From JACDAE01 sp034438015 (GTDB lineage: Bacteria > Chloroflexota > Ktedonobacteria > Ktedonobacterales > Ktedonobacteraceae), in contig DAOTTD010000319.1 in the NCBI GenBank assembly GCA_034438015.1, positions 47,713 through 111,712 on the forward strand: DNA of 64,000 nt. The letters are read 5' to 3'. This document shows positions 1-8,783 of the stretch, in pieces; position 1 is the first letter of the stretch; each line of letters opens with the position of its first letter. The notes below the pieces were generated by a model. That model had not been told where the DNA came from, searched no databases, and worked only from the letters and a program-made list of their open reading frames with translations. Both the position numbers and the translations under genes were made by a program.

Positions 1-714
1 GCCTTCTGGTGGGCAGATCGCTTAATCTGTCTTGCGCGAGTAGACCAAGTTTCGTTTGAAGAACACACCTATTCCTTGAACCAACAGGAAGAACGCAAAG
101 CACTGGCACAAATCATTGATGAGCGTGTCAGTAGTGTTGTATCGAAGGTCGATCGAGAACAATTACTCATTTCTATTTGTGAGCTACTGGCGGTACCGTC
201 TTCCGCGATACCCAGAGAAGAACCCGCTCCACTGCTCACATGGGCTCAGATACGAGAGATGGAGGAGAGTGGATGGGTCTCATTCGGCGCACATACGCTT
301 CATCACGCGGACCTGCAACGTTTGACTAATCCTGTTGAGGTGCTGCACGAGGTAGGAGAATGCCGTACGATGCTGGAGCAGCAGCTAAGACATCCAGCAG
401 ACATCTTTGCCTACCCTTATGGGAACGTTGGAGACTACGGACTCCGTGCTGTAGAGCAGGCTGGTTACAAGTGGGCGGTTACTACTTTGCCTGGTTGCAA
501 TACTTATCAGAGCAATCCCTATCTCCTCCACCGTAGAAATGCGAATGCAACCAGGCATGTGCTGATGGTAGCGGCGGAGGTAGCTGGCGTGTGGGGCTTC
601 TTCACCTACCTGAAAAGGCTTGCTAAACTTATCGTTCGCCTTTTACATCGCACATCCATCGTGTTGCAGCACGACGAGGGCTCGCGAATTGAGAAAGAAA
701 GGGTCATTCTATGA
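1..714 (+). CDS. polysaccharide deacetylase (NodB-type), 5' truncated by window edge
   Basis: The reading frame is open from base 1, so the true start lies upstream; the TTG at 76 is only an internal start-like codon. The visible part is the C-terminal half of a NodB-fold carbohydrate esterase. It has the metal-binding and substrate motif GAHTLHHADL (HTxxH) and the FAYPYG motif, followed by the usual 'GY-WAVTT' strand. These enzymes remove N- or O-acetyl groups from surface polysaccharides. The C-terminal tail is basic and slightly hydrophobic. It is followed by a thioesterase and glycosyltransferases on the same strand, which suggests work on an envelope or exported glycan. Family assignment is firm; the substrate is unknown. 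Confidence 0.8.
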   Translation, partial: AFWWADRLICLARVDQVSFEEHTYSLNQQEERKALAQIIDERVSSVVSKVDREQLLISICELLAVPSSAIPREEPAPLLTWAQIREMEESGWVSFGAHTLHHADLQRLTNPVEVLHEVGECRTMLEQQLRHPADIFAYPYGNVGDYGLRAVEQAGYKWAVTTLPGCNTYQSNPYLLHRRNANATRHVLMVAAEVAGVWGFFTYLKRLAKLIVRLLHRTSIVLQHDEGSRIEKERVIL

Positions 715-849
715 CGACAACCAGTTGGAGATGCATAGCACCTTCAATTTAGAATTCTTTTTCCCGAGGTGATCGACTACGGAACCCGTAAGCGCTTCGG
801 ATATGACTGTTATTGAGATACTCTTTTTGCCATGAAAGGATACATTGGA

Positions 850-1851
850 ATGCCAGATACATCAGCTCTTTCGGAAGCTAAGCGTGCCTTGCTTGAAAAA
901 CAACTAGCAGGGAAACTCGCGCAAAAGGCAGTTACAGCAAATGTCGTTGAACAGGCTCCCGAAATGGATGCTTCGGGGCAACGCGAACGTGTGATAATGG
1001 TGCAACCTGGAAAAACTAAACGACCCTTCTTTTATCTATCTGGAGACTCGACTGAAAGAACGTTTTATTGCTATCCCTTAGCCCACGATTTAGGAGAGGA
1101 TCAACCATTTTATATTTTGGAACGGTATAACTTCGATGATTTGCCAGTTCCTCCCTCCTTCGAGGAGATGGCTGCCGCTCATCTCAAGAGAATGCGAACC
1201 ATTCAGCCAGAGGGTCCGTACCTGTTGGGAGGCTGGTGCAATGGAGGTCTTGTAGCCTATGAGATGGCTCGGCAACTGCATGCGCAAGGGCAGACGACTG
1301 AATTGCTGGTTTTGATGGACCCTGATCCTCCGGCCAAGTTTAAATGGGACTATCGTATTATCACTGGCCCTGGCAACCTGCTGCGAATTGACTGGAAGGA
1401 GCAGTTTGAATGGTTTCTACTGTTTAGAGATTTGCGAATATCATTCCATTTCTGGCGCTTGAACAAACTTAAGCATAGGAGAACGGCCGGACAAGATGGG
1501 CATAAACAAGAACAAAGCGCGACGGATGCTTTACCGCCACAACTCAATACAGTTATTGCAAGGAACGAAAGCTCAATGCGGGGCTGGGAGCGCATATTTG
1601 ACTGGATGGCTTCGGGTTACGTGCCTCGCTCCTCCTATCCCGATAAAATCACATTCTTTTGGACGAGTGAAGAGCCTTTGCGCCAGGTAAAATGGCGCAA
1701 ATGGATCGAAGCTAAAACGAAAGCAAATGAGGTGGAGATCTATATCATTCCCGGCAACCACATAACGAGTAGAACTAACTATCTCCCCTTTTTAGCTAAG
1801 CAATTGCGTATATGCCTCGATGAGGCTCAAAAGACTTTGTTGAGCAAATAA
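850..1851 (+). CDS. stand-alone thioesterase (alpha/beta hydrolase, NRPS/PKS type) with Cys nucleophile
   Basis: This is an alpha/beta-hydrolase thioesterase domain of the kind that ends NRPS or PKS lines. The N-terminus reads ALSEAKRALLEKQLAG, like a docking or carrier-linker helix. The nucleophile elbow is GGWCNGG, so Cys replaces the usual Ser. An Asp follows in LVLMDPDPP and the catalytic His is in IPGNHITSRTNY. I chose the ATG at 850 because AAAGGA (835-840) lies 9 bases before it, while the ATG at 832 has no Shine-Dalgarno sequence. It probably releases or trims an acyl or peptidyl chain made by enzymes encoded upstream of the window. A degraded paralogue tail is fused to the IS66 transposase at 6913-7081. 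Confidence 0.8.
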   Translation: MPDTSALSEAKRALLEKQLAGKLAQKAVTANVVEQAPEMDASGQRERVIMVQPGKTKRPFFYLSGDSTERTFYCYPLAHDLGEDQPFYILERYNFDDLPVPPSFEEMAAAHLKRMRTIQPEGPYLLGGWCNGGLVAYEMARQLHAQGQTTELLVLMDPDPPAKFKWDYRIITGPGNLLRIDWKEQFEWFLLFRDLRISFHFWRLNKLKHRRTAGQDGHKQEQSATDALPPQLNTVIARNESSMRGWERIFDWMASGYVPRSSYPDKITFFWTSEEPLRQVKWRKWIEAKTKANEVEIYIIPGNHITSRTNYLPFLAKQLRICLDEAQKTLLSK

Positions 1852-1865
1852 GGAGAAGCGCCATT

Positions 1866-3107
1866 ATGGAAGCACTACCAGACATCACTGCCCTGGGGAT
1901 GAAAGATGCCACTTCTCCCAAAGCGCCCCTTAAAGTGTGCATGCATCTTGCGAACAAGGCACGAGCCGACTTTAGAGTAATGCGTGATGCAACAGCACTT
2001 GCAGAAGCAGGGTTCGAAGTTACTATTGTTGATATCCAGAGAGACCGTTTACAACCTGCTAGAGAAGAAGTTGACGGGGTTTCCATCCAACACGTAATTA
2101 TGCCCGGTTGGTTTACCTCCGTGTGTTTCAAACCATGGTTTCTTATTAAGGTCTTAAAGCTATTCATTTTCGGAGTCATTCAATTGCTAAAGATGGATGC
2201 GGATATCTACCATGCACACGTGGAGAAAGCATTACCGGCCTGTTATATTGCTGCGCGCTTACGAGGGAAAGCTTTGATTTTCGATGCCCCCGACCTGACT
2301 CTATCTGATCCGACCATTATGCGCTGGCATAAATTGAGACTACTCTCGGTACGTCTCCTCGCCCATATGGTATCCCGCTGCACTGCTGTCATTACTGCCT
2401 CACCCCACTACATACCAGAATTGCAAGCACTCTACCACGCCTCGAATGTGACGGTGATTCGCAATGTGCCAGCCTACCGGGTCGTCCCCCGCAGTAATCG
2501 CCTGCGCGAATATCTAGGCCTTGAGCATGATGTGCGCATCGCTCTCTATCAGGGCAGCATCCAGCCTAATCGTAGTTTGGACAGGCTGGTGCGCGCTGCA
2601 AAGTTCCTTGCACCCAACATCGTGATCGTGATGATGGGTGAAACCGTAGAGTCGACGCTCTCTCAGCTTAAAGCGCTTATCGCCAGTGAACAAGTGGCTG
2701 ATCGGGTCAAACTGCTGCCTCCTGTACCTTATGTAGAACTCCTGGACTGGACAGTCTCGGCGGATATCGGGTTAACGATCTTTCCGCCAGAATACTCGCT
2801 GAGTATTCGGTTCACCCTGCCCAATAAACTCTTCGAATACCTGATGGCGGGTGTCCCCGTGCTCAGTTCTCAGCTTGATGCAGTGGAGGATGTGATCCGT
2901 ACCTACGATGTCGGGCAGGTGGTGCCATCACTGGCACCAGCAGACCTGGGCACAGCCATCAGTGCGATGCTAAATGATCAGCAGACCCTGGAGCGCATGC
3001 GTCATAACGCACTGCAAATTGCTAAAAAAGAGTTCTATTGGGAAAAGGAAAGCCAGCAACTCGTACGCCTTTATCATGACATCTTGAATGCAGTACACAG
3101 AGTGTGA
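1866..3107 (+). CDS. glycosyltransferase family 4 (GT-B), first of a tandem pair
   Basis: This 413-residue GT-B glycosyltransferase has an N-terminal Rossmann half that starts after KVCMHLANKARADFRVMRD. Its C-terminal nucleotide-sugar half contains LYQGSIQPNRSLDRL and the GT4-like acidic region around PNKLFEYLMAGVPVLSS. It would move a sugar from an NDP-sugar to a growing glycan at the inner membrane face. AGGAG lies just before the ATG. The next gene (3207-4445) is a close paralogue, aligning over its full length. In the DAPDLT segment this copy has DAPD where the paralogue has DAHE, so the acceptor site may have diverged. The sugar and linkage cannot be read from sequence. Confidence 0.85.
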   Translation: MEALPDITALGMKDATSPKAPLKVCMHLANKARADFRVMRDATALAEAGFEVTIVDIQRDRLQPAREEVDGVSIQHVIMPGWFTSVCFKPWFLIKVLKLFIFGVIQLLKMDADIYHAHVEKALPACYIAARLRGKALIFDAPDLTLSDPTIMRWHKLRLLSVRLLAHMVSRCTAVITASPHYIPELQALYHASNVTVIRNVPAYRVVPRSNRLREYLGLEHDVRIALYQGSIQPNRSLDRLVRAAKFLAPNIVIVMMGETVESTLSQLKALIASEQVADRVKLLPPVPYVELLDWTVSADIGLTIFPPEYSLSIRFTLPNKLFEYLMAGVPVLSSQLDAVEDVIRTYDVGQVVPSLAPADLGTAISAMLNDQQTLERMRHNALQIAKKEFYWEKESQQLVRLYHDILNAVHRV

Positions 3108-3206
3108 AGTACTGACTGCCCTACCAGTAGCGGGCCAGGCCTTCTTCTGTAGCGAGCGCGTCAGGTAATTAAGAAGCGCTTGTAATAATGGAAAGGATTT
3201 ACTATA

Positions 3207-4445
3207 GTGAAATCTACATCAAGAATGACTGCTTCAATACAGGATCGTGGAACAGTATGGCCGCCTACAAAAGTATGTATGCACGTACTGGGAAAAGCAC
3301 GCAATGATATCAGAGTGATGCGTGCAGCCACTGCGCTCACAGAAGCAGGCTACAAGGTTTCCATTGTTGACATAGATCGTGAAAGTGCCCTACCTACCGA
3401 GGAAGAATTTCGTGGAGTCTGCCTTAAGCACGTTATCATACCTGGCTGGTCCGTCTATTCCAGACGCTTTGATCCATGGTTTCTTATCCGGGCGATGTCA
3501 GTCCTCATTCGTAGCTTATTTCTGTTGCTGCGCACACCGGCAGACATTTATCATGCACATGACGAGACGGCATTGCCATCTTGCTATCTAGTGGCTCTAC
3601 TACGTCGAAAACCACTTATCTTCGACGCTCATGAAGTGCCTACATCTGCGCTAAGTGGCAACTGGATGAGTTTGAAGTCGCTCTTAAAACGATTGTTTCT
3701 TTTGATCGTACCTAGTTGCAAGGCAGTAATTTCTGTCTCACCTCCTATAGTAGAAGAGTTTCGTCGGCGTTATTGCTGTCGTAAAGTATGCTTGATTCGC
3801 AATATACCTGAATACGTGTTTGTTCCAAAGAGTGATCGACTACGGCAACATCTTGGTCTTAGCTCAAATGTACGTATCGCTCTCTATCAGGGTAACTTGC
3901 AGCCTGACCGTGGGCTTGATAGGTTGATCCGCTCTGCAGCGTTTTTAGAGCACGATATCGTGATTGTTCTGATGGGACGAAGTATCAGAGATACGCAATC
4001 TCAACTTGAAGCCCTTATTGTCAGCGAAGGAACTGCCGATCGTGTCAAAATTATTCCACCAGTTCCTTATAAAGATCTGCTGGATTACACTGCATCAGCA
4101 GATCTTGGCTTAATCTTCTATTCACCCGACTACTCACTAAATGTGAGGATGTGTTTACCGAATAAGATCTTTGAATATATGATGGCAGGTATCCCTGTAC
4201 TCTCATCAGATCTTGATGCGGTCGCAGAAGTGATCAAAGGCTATGATGCCGGACAGGTTGTATCCTCGCTTGCCCCGGCAGATATTGGTGCAGCGATCAG
4301 TGAGGTACTTGCAGATCGTCCCGCTCTCGAACGTATGAGTCGCAATGCACTGGAGGCATCACGGCAAGACCTGAGTTGGGAAAAGGAAAGTCGACGGCTT
4401 ACTCAACTGTATCAAGATGTCTTACAAGGCGAAGTTCGAGGGTAA
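3207..4445 (+). CDS. glycosyltransferase family 4 (GT-B), second of a tandem pair
   Basis: This 412-residue GT-B enzyme is paralogous to the gene just upstream, as in KVCMHVLGKARNDIRVMRA, IALYQGNLQPDRGLDRL and PNKIFEYMMAGIPVLSS. It has the canonical DAHE segment after the second strand, typical of active GT4 enzymes. The two copies align end to end with scattered substitutions, so they arose by tandem duplication and then diverged. Their presumed roles are two consecutive sugar additions in the same surface glycan. About 100 bases separate the two genes. The start at 3207 is a GTG in the context ctatagtgaaatc, with GGA upstream; an ATG at 3225 is also possible. Confidence 0.85.
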   Translation: MKSTSRMTASIQDRGTVWPPTKVCMHVLGKARNDIRVMRAATALTEAGYKVSIVDIDRESALPTEEEFRGVCLKHVIIPGWSVYSRRFDPWFLIRAMSVLIRSLFLLLRTPADIYHAHDETALPSCYLVALLRRKPLIFDAHEVPTSALSGNWMSLKSLLKRLFLLIVPSCKAVISVSPPIVEEFRRRYCCRKVCLIRNIPEYVFVPKSDRLRQHLGLSSNVRIALYQGNLQPDRGLDRLIRSAAFLEHDIVIVLMGRSIRDTQSQLEALIVSEGTADRVKIIPPVPYKDLLDYTASADLGLIFYSPDYSLNVRMCLPNKIFEYMMAGIPVLSSDLDAVAEVIKGYDAGQVVSSLAPADIGAAISEVLADRPALERMSRNALEASRQDLSWEKESRRLTQLYQDVLQGEVRG

Positions 4446-4551
4446 GCTCCGGTAAGTATTCCACTTCCAGTAATTAATATATCAGGAGACAAAAGTTGTT
4501 GTAGGTATAGTTGCGTTTAGAAGCAGGTCTAGTTCTCGTGAGGATAATTTC

Positions 4552-5271
4552 ATGTTAGAAATTTCATTAGAAGGCTATAGCAAACTACTTTCAGCGTTCA
4601 AAGGCGCAGGCTACTCCTTTTGCGGTTATGAGGAGATCGACACTCGCCTGGCAGAAGGGCTCCCTTTCGTAGTACTCAGGCATGACATCGATATAAGCCT
4701 CCGCCCGGCTTTGGAAATTGCTCGTATAGAGTATGAACAAGAAGTGCAGGCTACCTACTTCGTCTGGCTCCGCTCACCATTCTACAATCTTTTAAATCGT
4801 CTGAATGCCGAGATTGTGCGACAGATACACGCCTATGATCACCACATCGCTTTACAAGTGGATCTTGCCTCTTATGATGGTGATTGTGCTGAAGCTCTGA
4901 TGGAAATTGATGTACTTTCTAAGTTCTATCCGTATATAAATACGCGGATAGCGAGCCTGCATAGTCCCGGCAATTTGAGCCAGATTCCAATAGAATTATA
5001 TCAACCGCTTTATAATGTCTATGGATCTGTCTTAAAAGGAGACGTAGCGTATATAAGCGACTCAACAGGAAGGTGGCTCCATAACCATCCCCTCGACTCC
5101 GAAGCATTCTATACATGCAAGCCGATTCAACTCTTAACACATCCCATATGGTGGTTTCAGGATGGTGAAACGGCCAGGGAGAAATTAGAATTGTGGTTCC
5201 ACAACGACTATCAGAATACCCGTGCAATTGCTAAAGAATTTCTGCCCAAGCTCTTTAGGCTCAGCGAGTAA
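4552..5271 (+). CDS. polysaccharide deacetylase-like protein (WbmS-like)
   Basis: This is a 239-residue protein with the metal-site motif LRHDIDISLRPAL near residues 42-55 and a later LHSPGN segment. This matches deacetylase-like proteins of O-antigen loci rather than classical NodB enzymes. It has no signal peptide, so it probably acts in the cytoplasm on a nucleotide- or lipid-linked sugar. GAGGAT lies upstream of the ATG. It follows the two glycosyltransferases on the same strand and is the last intact gene before the IS66 insertion. The fold class is reasonably clear; the reaction is inferred. Confidence 0.65.
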   Translation: MLEISLEGYSKLLSAFKGAGYSFCGYEEIDTRLAEGLPFVVLRHDIDISLRPALEIARIEYEQEVQATYFVWLRSPFYNLLNRLNAEIVRQIHAYDHHIALQVDLASYDGDCAEALMEIDVLSKFYPYINTRIASLHSPGNLSQIPIELYQPLYNVYGSVLKGDVAYISDSTGRWLHNHPLDSEAFYTCKPIQLLTHPIWWFQDGETAREKLELWFHNDYQNTRAIAKEFLPKLFRLSE

Positions 5272-5404
5272 TAGCAGATTTGTAAAGGAAGATGAATGCC
5301 CCCAATCGAGTACGGGCATGTATCTTAGTATGTTTCGACTAGAGCGGCCTGGTTCGCTACTGAACTTATGAGTATGTAATACCTGGTATCAGGAGGTGAT
5401 AACT

Positions 5405-5491
5405 ATGTACAACGATAGTAACGATTTTGCTAGAGGTTCTCACTCTTTGCGCGTTTATGGTGTAAGTTTGGCAGATACTGTTCAGATTTGA
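5405..5491 (+). pseudogene. 5' stub of a gene cut by the IS66 element
   Basis: A 28-codon frame starts 4 bases after a perfect ribosome binding site (AGGAGGTGAT, 5391-5400). It reads MYNDSNDFARGSHSLRVYG and then runs into the left inverted repeat of the IS66 element, where it stops at once. Such a strong binding site for so short a frame suggests the start of a longer gene whose body was removed or displaced by the insertion. The stub does not resemble the thioesterase remnant on the far side, so the two sides need not be one gene. Confidence 0.45.
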
Positions 5492-6912
5492 CCACTCTGA
5501 TATACTCAATCCATGACGACAGAAGAGCAGGTAGCGTATCTGGGCGCACAACTGAATCACATGGTGGCCGAACTGAGCAAGACGCAAGAAGAGCTGCGGG
5601 CGACGAAGGAAGAGCTGCAAGCAACGCAAGACACGCTGCGCGTTGCTCAGGGGCGCATCGAAGAACTAGAAAAGAAGAAAACGCCGCTAGCCACCTTTGT
5701 GAAAGCCAATGTGAAGAAGCCAGAGGAGGGCGAGAAGAAAGCGCGCAAGAAGCGTGATGCGCAGTTCAACCGAGGCAGACGCACCATGCAGGCAACCCAG
5801 CACGTGGACCATCGACTCCTGAATTGCCCAGGCTGTCATCTGCGCCTGGGAGGGATCAGCCTGGCACGGACCCCAGAGGTGATTGATCTTCCCCCACCAG
5901 CGTCCATCGAGGTCAGCGAACATCGGATCTCCAAAGGCTGGTGTGCCAACTGCCAACGATGGCATGAGGCTCCGGTGGAGTTGCAGTATCAAGGGCTCGG
6001 TCAGGGGCGCATCGGACACCGCCTGGCCAGTCTGGTCGCCACTTTGCGGACGGTGATGCGCCTGCCTTTTCGTCAGATCCAGAGGTATCTGGCGACGCTG
6101 CATGGAGTGCATCTGAGCGTAGGAGAATTGGTGGAGTTGCTCCATCGGATCAGTAAGCATGTGGAGCCGATGATGGAAGACTTCAAACAGCAGGTGCAGG
6201 CCAGTCCAGCCATCCAGGCTGACGAAACGGGGTGGCGAGAAGACGGCAAGAATGGCTACATCTGGTCAGTGAGTACGCCTCAGATCCGCTATTATGAGGA
6301 CCACACCCTGATTGGAGAAGCGTACGAAGGCGTGTTGGGCAGCGATTTTTATGCGGCCTACAACATCCATCACGGACTCCATCAACGAGGTTGGGTTCAC
6401 TTCTTGCGGGATGCTCATGACCTGAAAGACAAATACCCGCAGGATGAGGCTCTGTTCGCCTGGGTCATCTCGGTCAAAGCCATCTATGAGCGGGCCGTCA
6501 CCTGGGCTGAGTCGGGTCCTGATCCTGCCCTCTCTCCTCGCCTTCAACAGCAAGAACGCGAGGCGTCCCAACAGGTCTTCGAGCAGCAATTATGGCAGGT
6601 GTGCCAACCCTATCTGCGCACTGCTGCCCCTCAGCATACGTTGTGTGAGCGGGTTGAGCGCTTGTTGCCGGAACTCTTTGTCTTTGTGAGAGTGCCTGGG
6701 GTTCCGGCACATAACAATCTCGCAGAACGAAGCGTTCGGCCTCTGGTCATCGCTCGCAAAGTGAGCGGCGGAACACGCTCTGCCAAAGGCAGTCAAACAC
6801 GGATGAGCCTTGCCAGTCTGTTTGGTACCTGGATCGCCCAACGTCTCAATCCCTTCCACCAATGTTTGGCGGCCCTCTCTACGAAATCTTCTTTGGGGTC
6901 AAGTCTGAACTG
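5478..6912 (+). mobile_element. IS66-family insertion sequence
   Basis: The imperfect terminal inverted repeats are CTGTTCAGATTTGACC at 5478-5493 and, on the opposite strand, CAGTTCAGACTTGACC at 6912-6897 (14 of 16 identical). They enclose one IS66-type transposase gene and no accessory orf1/orf2. I see no matching direct repeat outside the ends, so the element may have been involved in a deletion after insertion. It separates a short gene stub on the left from a thioesterase tail on the right. Confidence 0.75.
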
Positions 6913-7081
6913 TTTCGGGCTCTCCGCAGAGTGGCGGGAAGTGGTTAAAGCGAAAGAAGGAGAGGTGGAGATACTTAGTATTCCTGGCAACGATATAACC
7001 AGTAGAACCGAGTATCTCCCCGTGTTTGCTGAACGTTTGCGTGCGTGTCTCAACAAGGCGCAAACGCCTGAGATGAGTTGA
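5513..7081 (+). CDS. IS66 family transposase, fused in frame to a thioesterase tail
   Basis: The N-terminal coiled coil (residues 15-55) is followed by a zinc ribbon (C105, C108, C144, C147). The DDE core has D237 (ADETGW), D278 (GSDFYAAY) and E405 (NNLAERSVRP). The transposase should end near residue 460, at the right inverted repeat. Instead the frame crosses the repeat and runs about 55 codons into host sequence, including EVEILSIPGNDITSRTEY. This matches the C-terminus of the thioesterase at 850-1851. The catalytic residues are intact, so the element may still be active if the extra tail is tolerated. Confidence 0.85.
   Translation: MTTEEQVAYLGAQLNHMVAELSKTQEELRATKEELQATQDTLRVAQGRIEELEKKKTPLATFVKANVKKPEEGEKKARKKRDAQFNRGRRTMQATQHVDHRLLNCPGCHLRLGGISLARTPEVIDLPPPASIEVSEHRISKGWCANCQRWHEAPVELQYQGLGQGRIGHRLASLVATLRTVMRLPFRQIQRYLATLHGVHLSVGELVELLHRISKHVEPMMEDFKQQVQASPAIQADETGWREDGKNGYIWSVSTPQIRYYEDHTLIGEAYEGVLGSDFYAAYNIHHGLHQRGWVHFLRDAHDLKDKYPQDEALFAWVISVKAIYERAVTWAESGPDPALSPRLQQQEREASQQVFEQQLWQVCQPYLRTAAPQHTLCERVERLLPELFVFVRVPGVPAHNNLAERSVRPLVIARKVSGGTRSAKGSQTRMSLASLFGTWIAQRLNPFHQCLAALSTKSSLGSSLNCFGLSAEWREVVKAKEGEVEILSIPGNDITSRTEYLPVFAERLRACLNKAQTPEMS
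6913..7081 (+). pseudogene. 3' remnant of a second thioesterase gene
   Basis: The last ~55 codons of the transposase frame align with the end of the thioesterase at 850-1851: EVEILSIPGNDITSRTEYLP here against EVEIYIIPGNHITSRTNYLP there. The nucleotide sequence also matches well. The catalytic His of the intact copy is Asp here. The remnant is therefore the tail of a paralogue whose 5' part was lost at the IS66 insertion. Confidence 0.7.
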
Positions 7082-7118
7082 GAAGGTAAGGAAAAGACAA
7101 AGGGAAAGTGAGTCAATT

Positions 7119-8231
7119 ATGAAGCGATCATCAATCCTTATTATCCTTTTCCTCATTCTCGCGCTCATTACACTGTCTGTTTTTTTCGTACGGTACATAA
7201 AACCCCATACACCAGTGAACATATCGAATGAGTTTGACAAAACTCAAGCTCTGGGAGGTTTTAACATAGATACTCCAGATCAAGCTGTAAAGGCATCAGC
7301 AGACGGTATTCAGGTAGCCTTTCAATATGGTAACCCTCCTTCTGATAAAGACGAATTAGGGCAAAAGCTGCGCTTATTACACATGAAGGTGATAGATGGA
7401 TACATTTCAAGTTATCTATATTACTACGAATGCCACCGTACCCACACTGTTAAACTTCCTCCTCCGGGGTATGATAACCCATGTACGACTGATTCCCATC
7501 CAGAGCTCAACAGTGAAAATGCGCTCCTGGCGAACATTGCTAATCACTTGCGCCAGGTGAAGAATAATCCTCTTATTATAGGATACTGGGTGCTTGATGA
7601 CTGGGTTGTCTGGGATACTGGAAGTGCGCGACAACTCCTCATACAAATTCATGATCTTATCCAGCAATATACTCCAGATCGCCCGGCTATTTGCGGGTTT
7701 GGAGGAAGCATACAGCCATATAGGGGATACGGATGGGAAGATTGGACCGCTGATAATTTTTCTCCTCAGGGATGTGATAAGGTAGGCTTTTACATTTATG
7801 CTTCTTCGCTACCTGATACTACACCGACTGCATCACCGGCTGACTATGATTGGTCTATGTCAGGAATACTTCCCGCCATGTTCGCCAGCTTGCAGCAAAG
7901 AGGCTGGGATATTAATAAAGAGCCGCTTATTGGCATAGGGCAGGCTTTTGGAGGGCCAGGGGCCGATACAGATCGTTATTGGGTGACACCAGGCGCAAAA
8001 GACATTGAAGCACAAAGTAGAAGCTTTTGCGAGCATGGAGCAACAGGACTTACTTTTTATGGCTGGGAGGACGCAGGATACGGCCTAACCACACAAACAC
8101 CAATGAATAATACCGGGATAGAGACAGGGATTCGAAACGGTATAGCGGCATGTAAGCAGTATTGGAGTCAACCTCCGGGTAGTGGCACAAAACGTGCGAG
8201 TGAGCCCGTGCAGAGGCTATTACGCTCTTGA
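7119..8231 (+). CDS. membrane-anchored secreted protein, possible TIM-barrel glycosidase-like
   Basis: A signal anchor at residues 5-27 (SILIILFLILALITLSVFF) leads to a ~340-residue extracytoplasmic part. Segments such as GGFNIDTPDQAV, NPLIIGYWVLDDWVVWDT and GLTFYGWEDAGYG look like strand ends of a glycoside-hydrolase-type TIM barrel, with Asp and Trp at barrel ends. I cannot name the family. The position at the end of the glycan gene block fits a glycan-processing enzyme outside the membrane. GGGAAAGTG lies before the ATG. It is followed by a perfect hairpin (8258-8282). Confidence 0.55.
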   Translation: MKRSSILIILFLILALITLSVFFVRYIKPHTPVNISNEFDKTQALGGFNIDTPDQAVKASADGIQVAFQYGNPPSDKDELGQKLRLLHMKVIDGYISSYLYYYECHRTHTVKLPPPGYDNPCTTDSHPELNSENALLANIANHLRQVKNNPLIIGYWVLDDWVVWDTGSARQLLIQIHDLIQQYTPDRPAICGFGGSIQPYRGYGWEDWTADNFSPQGCDKVGFYIYASSLPDTTPTASPADYDWSMSGILPAMFASLQQRGWDINKEPLIGIGQAFGGPGADTDRYWVTPGAKDIEAQSRSFCEHGATGLTFYGWEDAGYGLTTQTPMNNTGIETGIRNGIAACKQYWSQPPGSGTKRASEPVQRLLRS

Positions 8232-8257
8232 AATAAGATTTGATGCCCTCTTTAGAG

Positions 8258-8282
8258 AGTGTCTTGTCAGAGACAAGACACT
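8258..8282. terminator. perfect 11-bp hairpin between convergent genes
   Basis: AGTGTCTTGTC and GACAAGACACT are perfectly complementary around a 3-base loop. The hairpin sits between the 3' ends of two converging genes. There is no T run directly after either arm, so it may terminate weakly in both directions or simply protect mRNA ends. Confidence 0.5.
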
Positions 8283-8297
8283 GATCACCCGGGCGAC

Positions 8298-8783
8298 TTA
8301 TCCTTTTTCCTGCGAAATAGGACCAGATGTCATGCCAGTCAGGCTGCATCCCCGCTCGCGAATAGTGGAGACCTCCAGGTTAAAATGATGGAGCTTGTTG
8401 CGAAGCGAAGAGAGTGCACGACGGATAGATCTTAACTCCTGATGCCATGTGCCGTTATCGAGCGCTTCCCGCAGGCGTTGCCGGCAGCGTGCAATGGAGT
8501 TTGGAGACGGGTTATTTGAGGATATATGAGATAGTAGCACTTCGTAAGGACAATAATGGGGAAATGACTGCAAGATCGGAACAAGTACACGCATTTCATT
8601 AAAACTGAATTGTTGTTCCATTATTTGCTCAGGTCCCTCAGAAAGCAAGGAAAGCGTGCGCGTCTTCAGATTCAGTGCCAGTTTCTGCTCAGGCGGCAGC
8701 AGACCCTCAATATCCAGGTGAACTATATTTGCTTCACTATGAGACCGATGTTGCTTTATTTGAACAAGGCTTATCTTTTGCAC
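8298..8783 (-). CDS. small winged-helix (OmpR-type) DNA-binding-like protein
   Basis: This 161-residue protein has a second half laid out like an OmpR/PhoB winged helix. A helical part with EQQFSFNEMRVLVPILQ precedes RRALSSLRNKLHHF and then the hairpin strand EVSTIRERGCSLTG. There is no receiver domain or sensor kinase nearby. The GTG start is preceded by AGGAGAGG. Between a surface-glycan block and a flippase remnant it could be a local regulator, but its target is unknown. It could also be a degenerate N-terminal piece of a SARP-type protein. Confidence 0.5.
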   Translation of the reverse strand: MQKISLVQIKQHRSHSEANIVHLDIEGLLPPEQKLALNLKTRTLSLLSEGPEQIMEQQFSFNEMRVLVPILQSFPHYCPYEVLLSHISSNNPSPNSIARCRQRLREALDNGTWHQELRSIRRALSSLRNKLHHFNLEVSTIRERGCSLTGMTSGPISQEKG

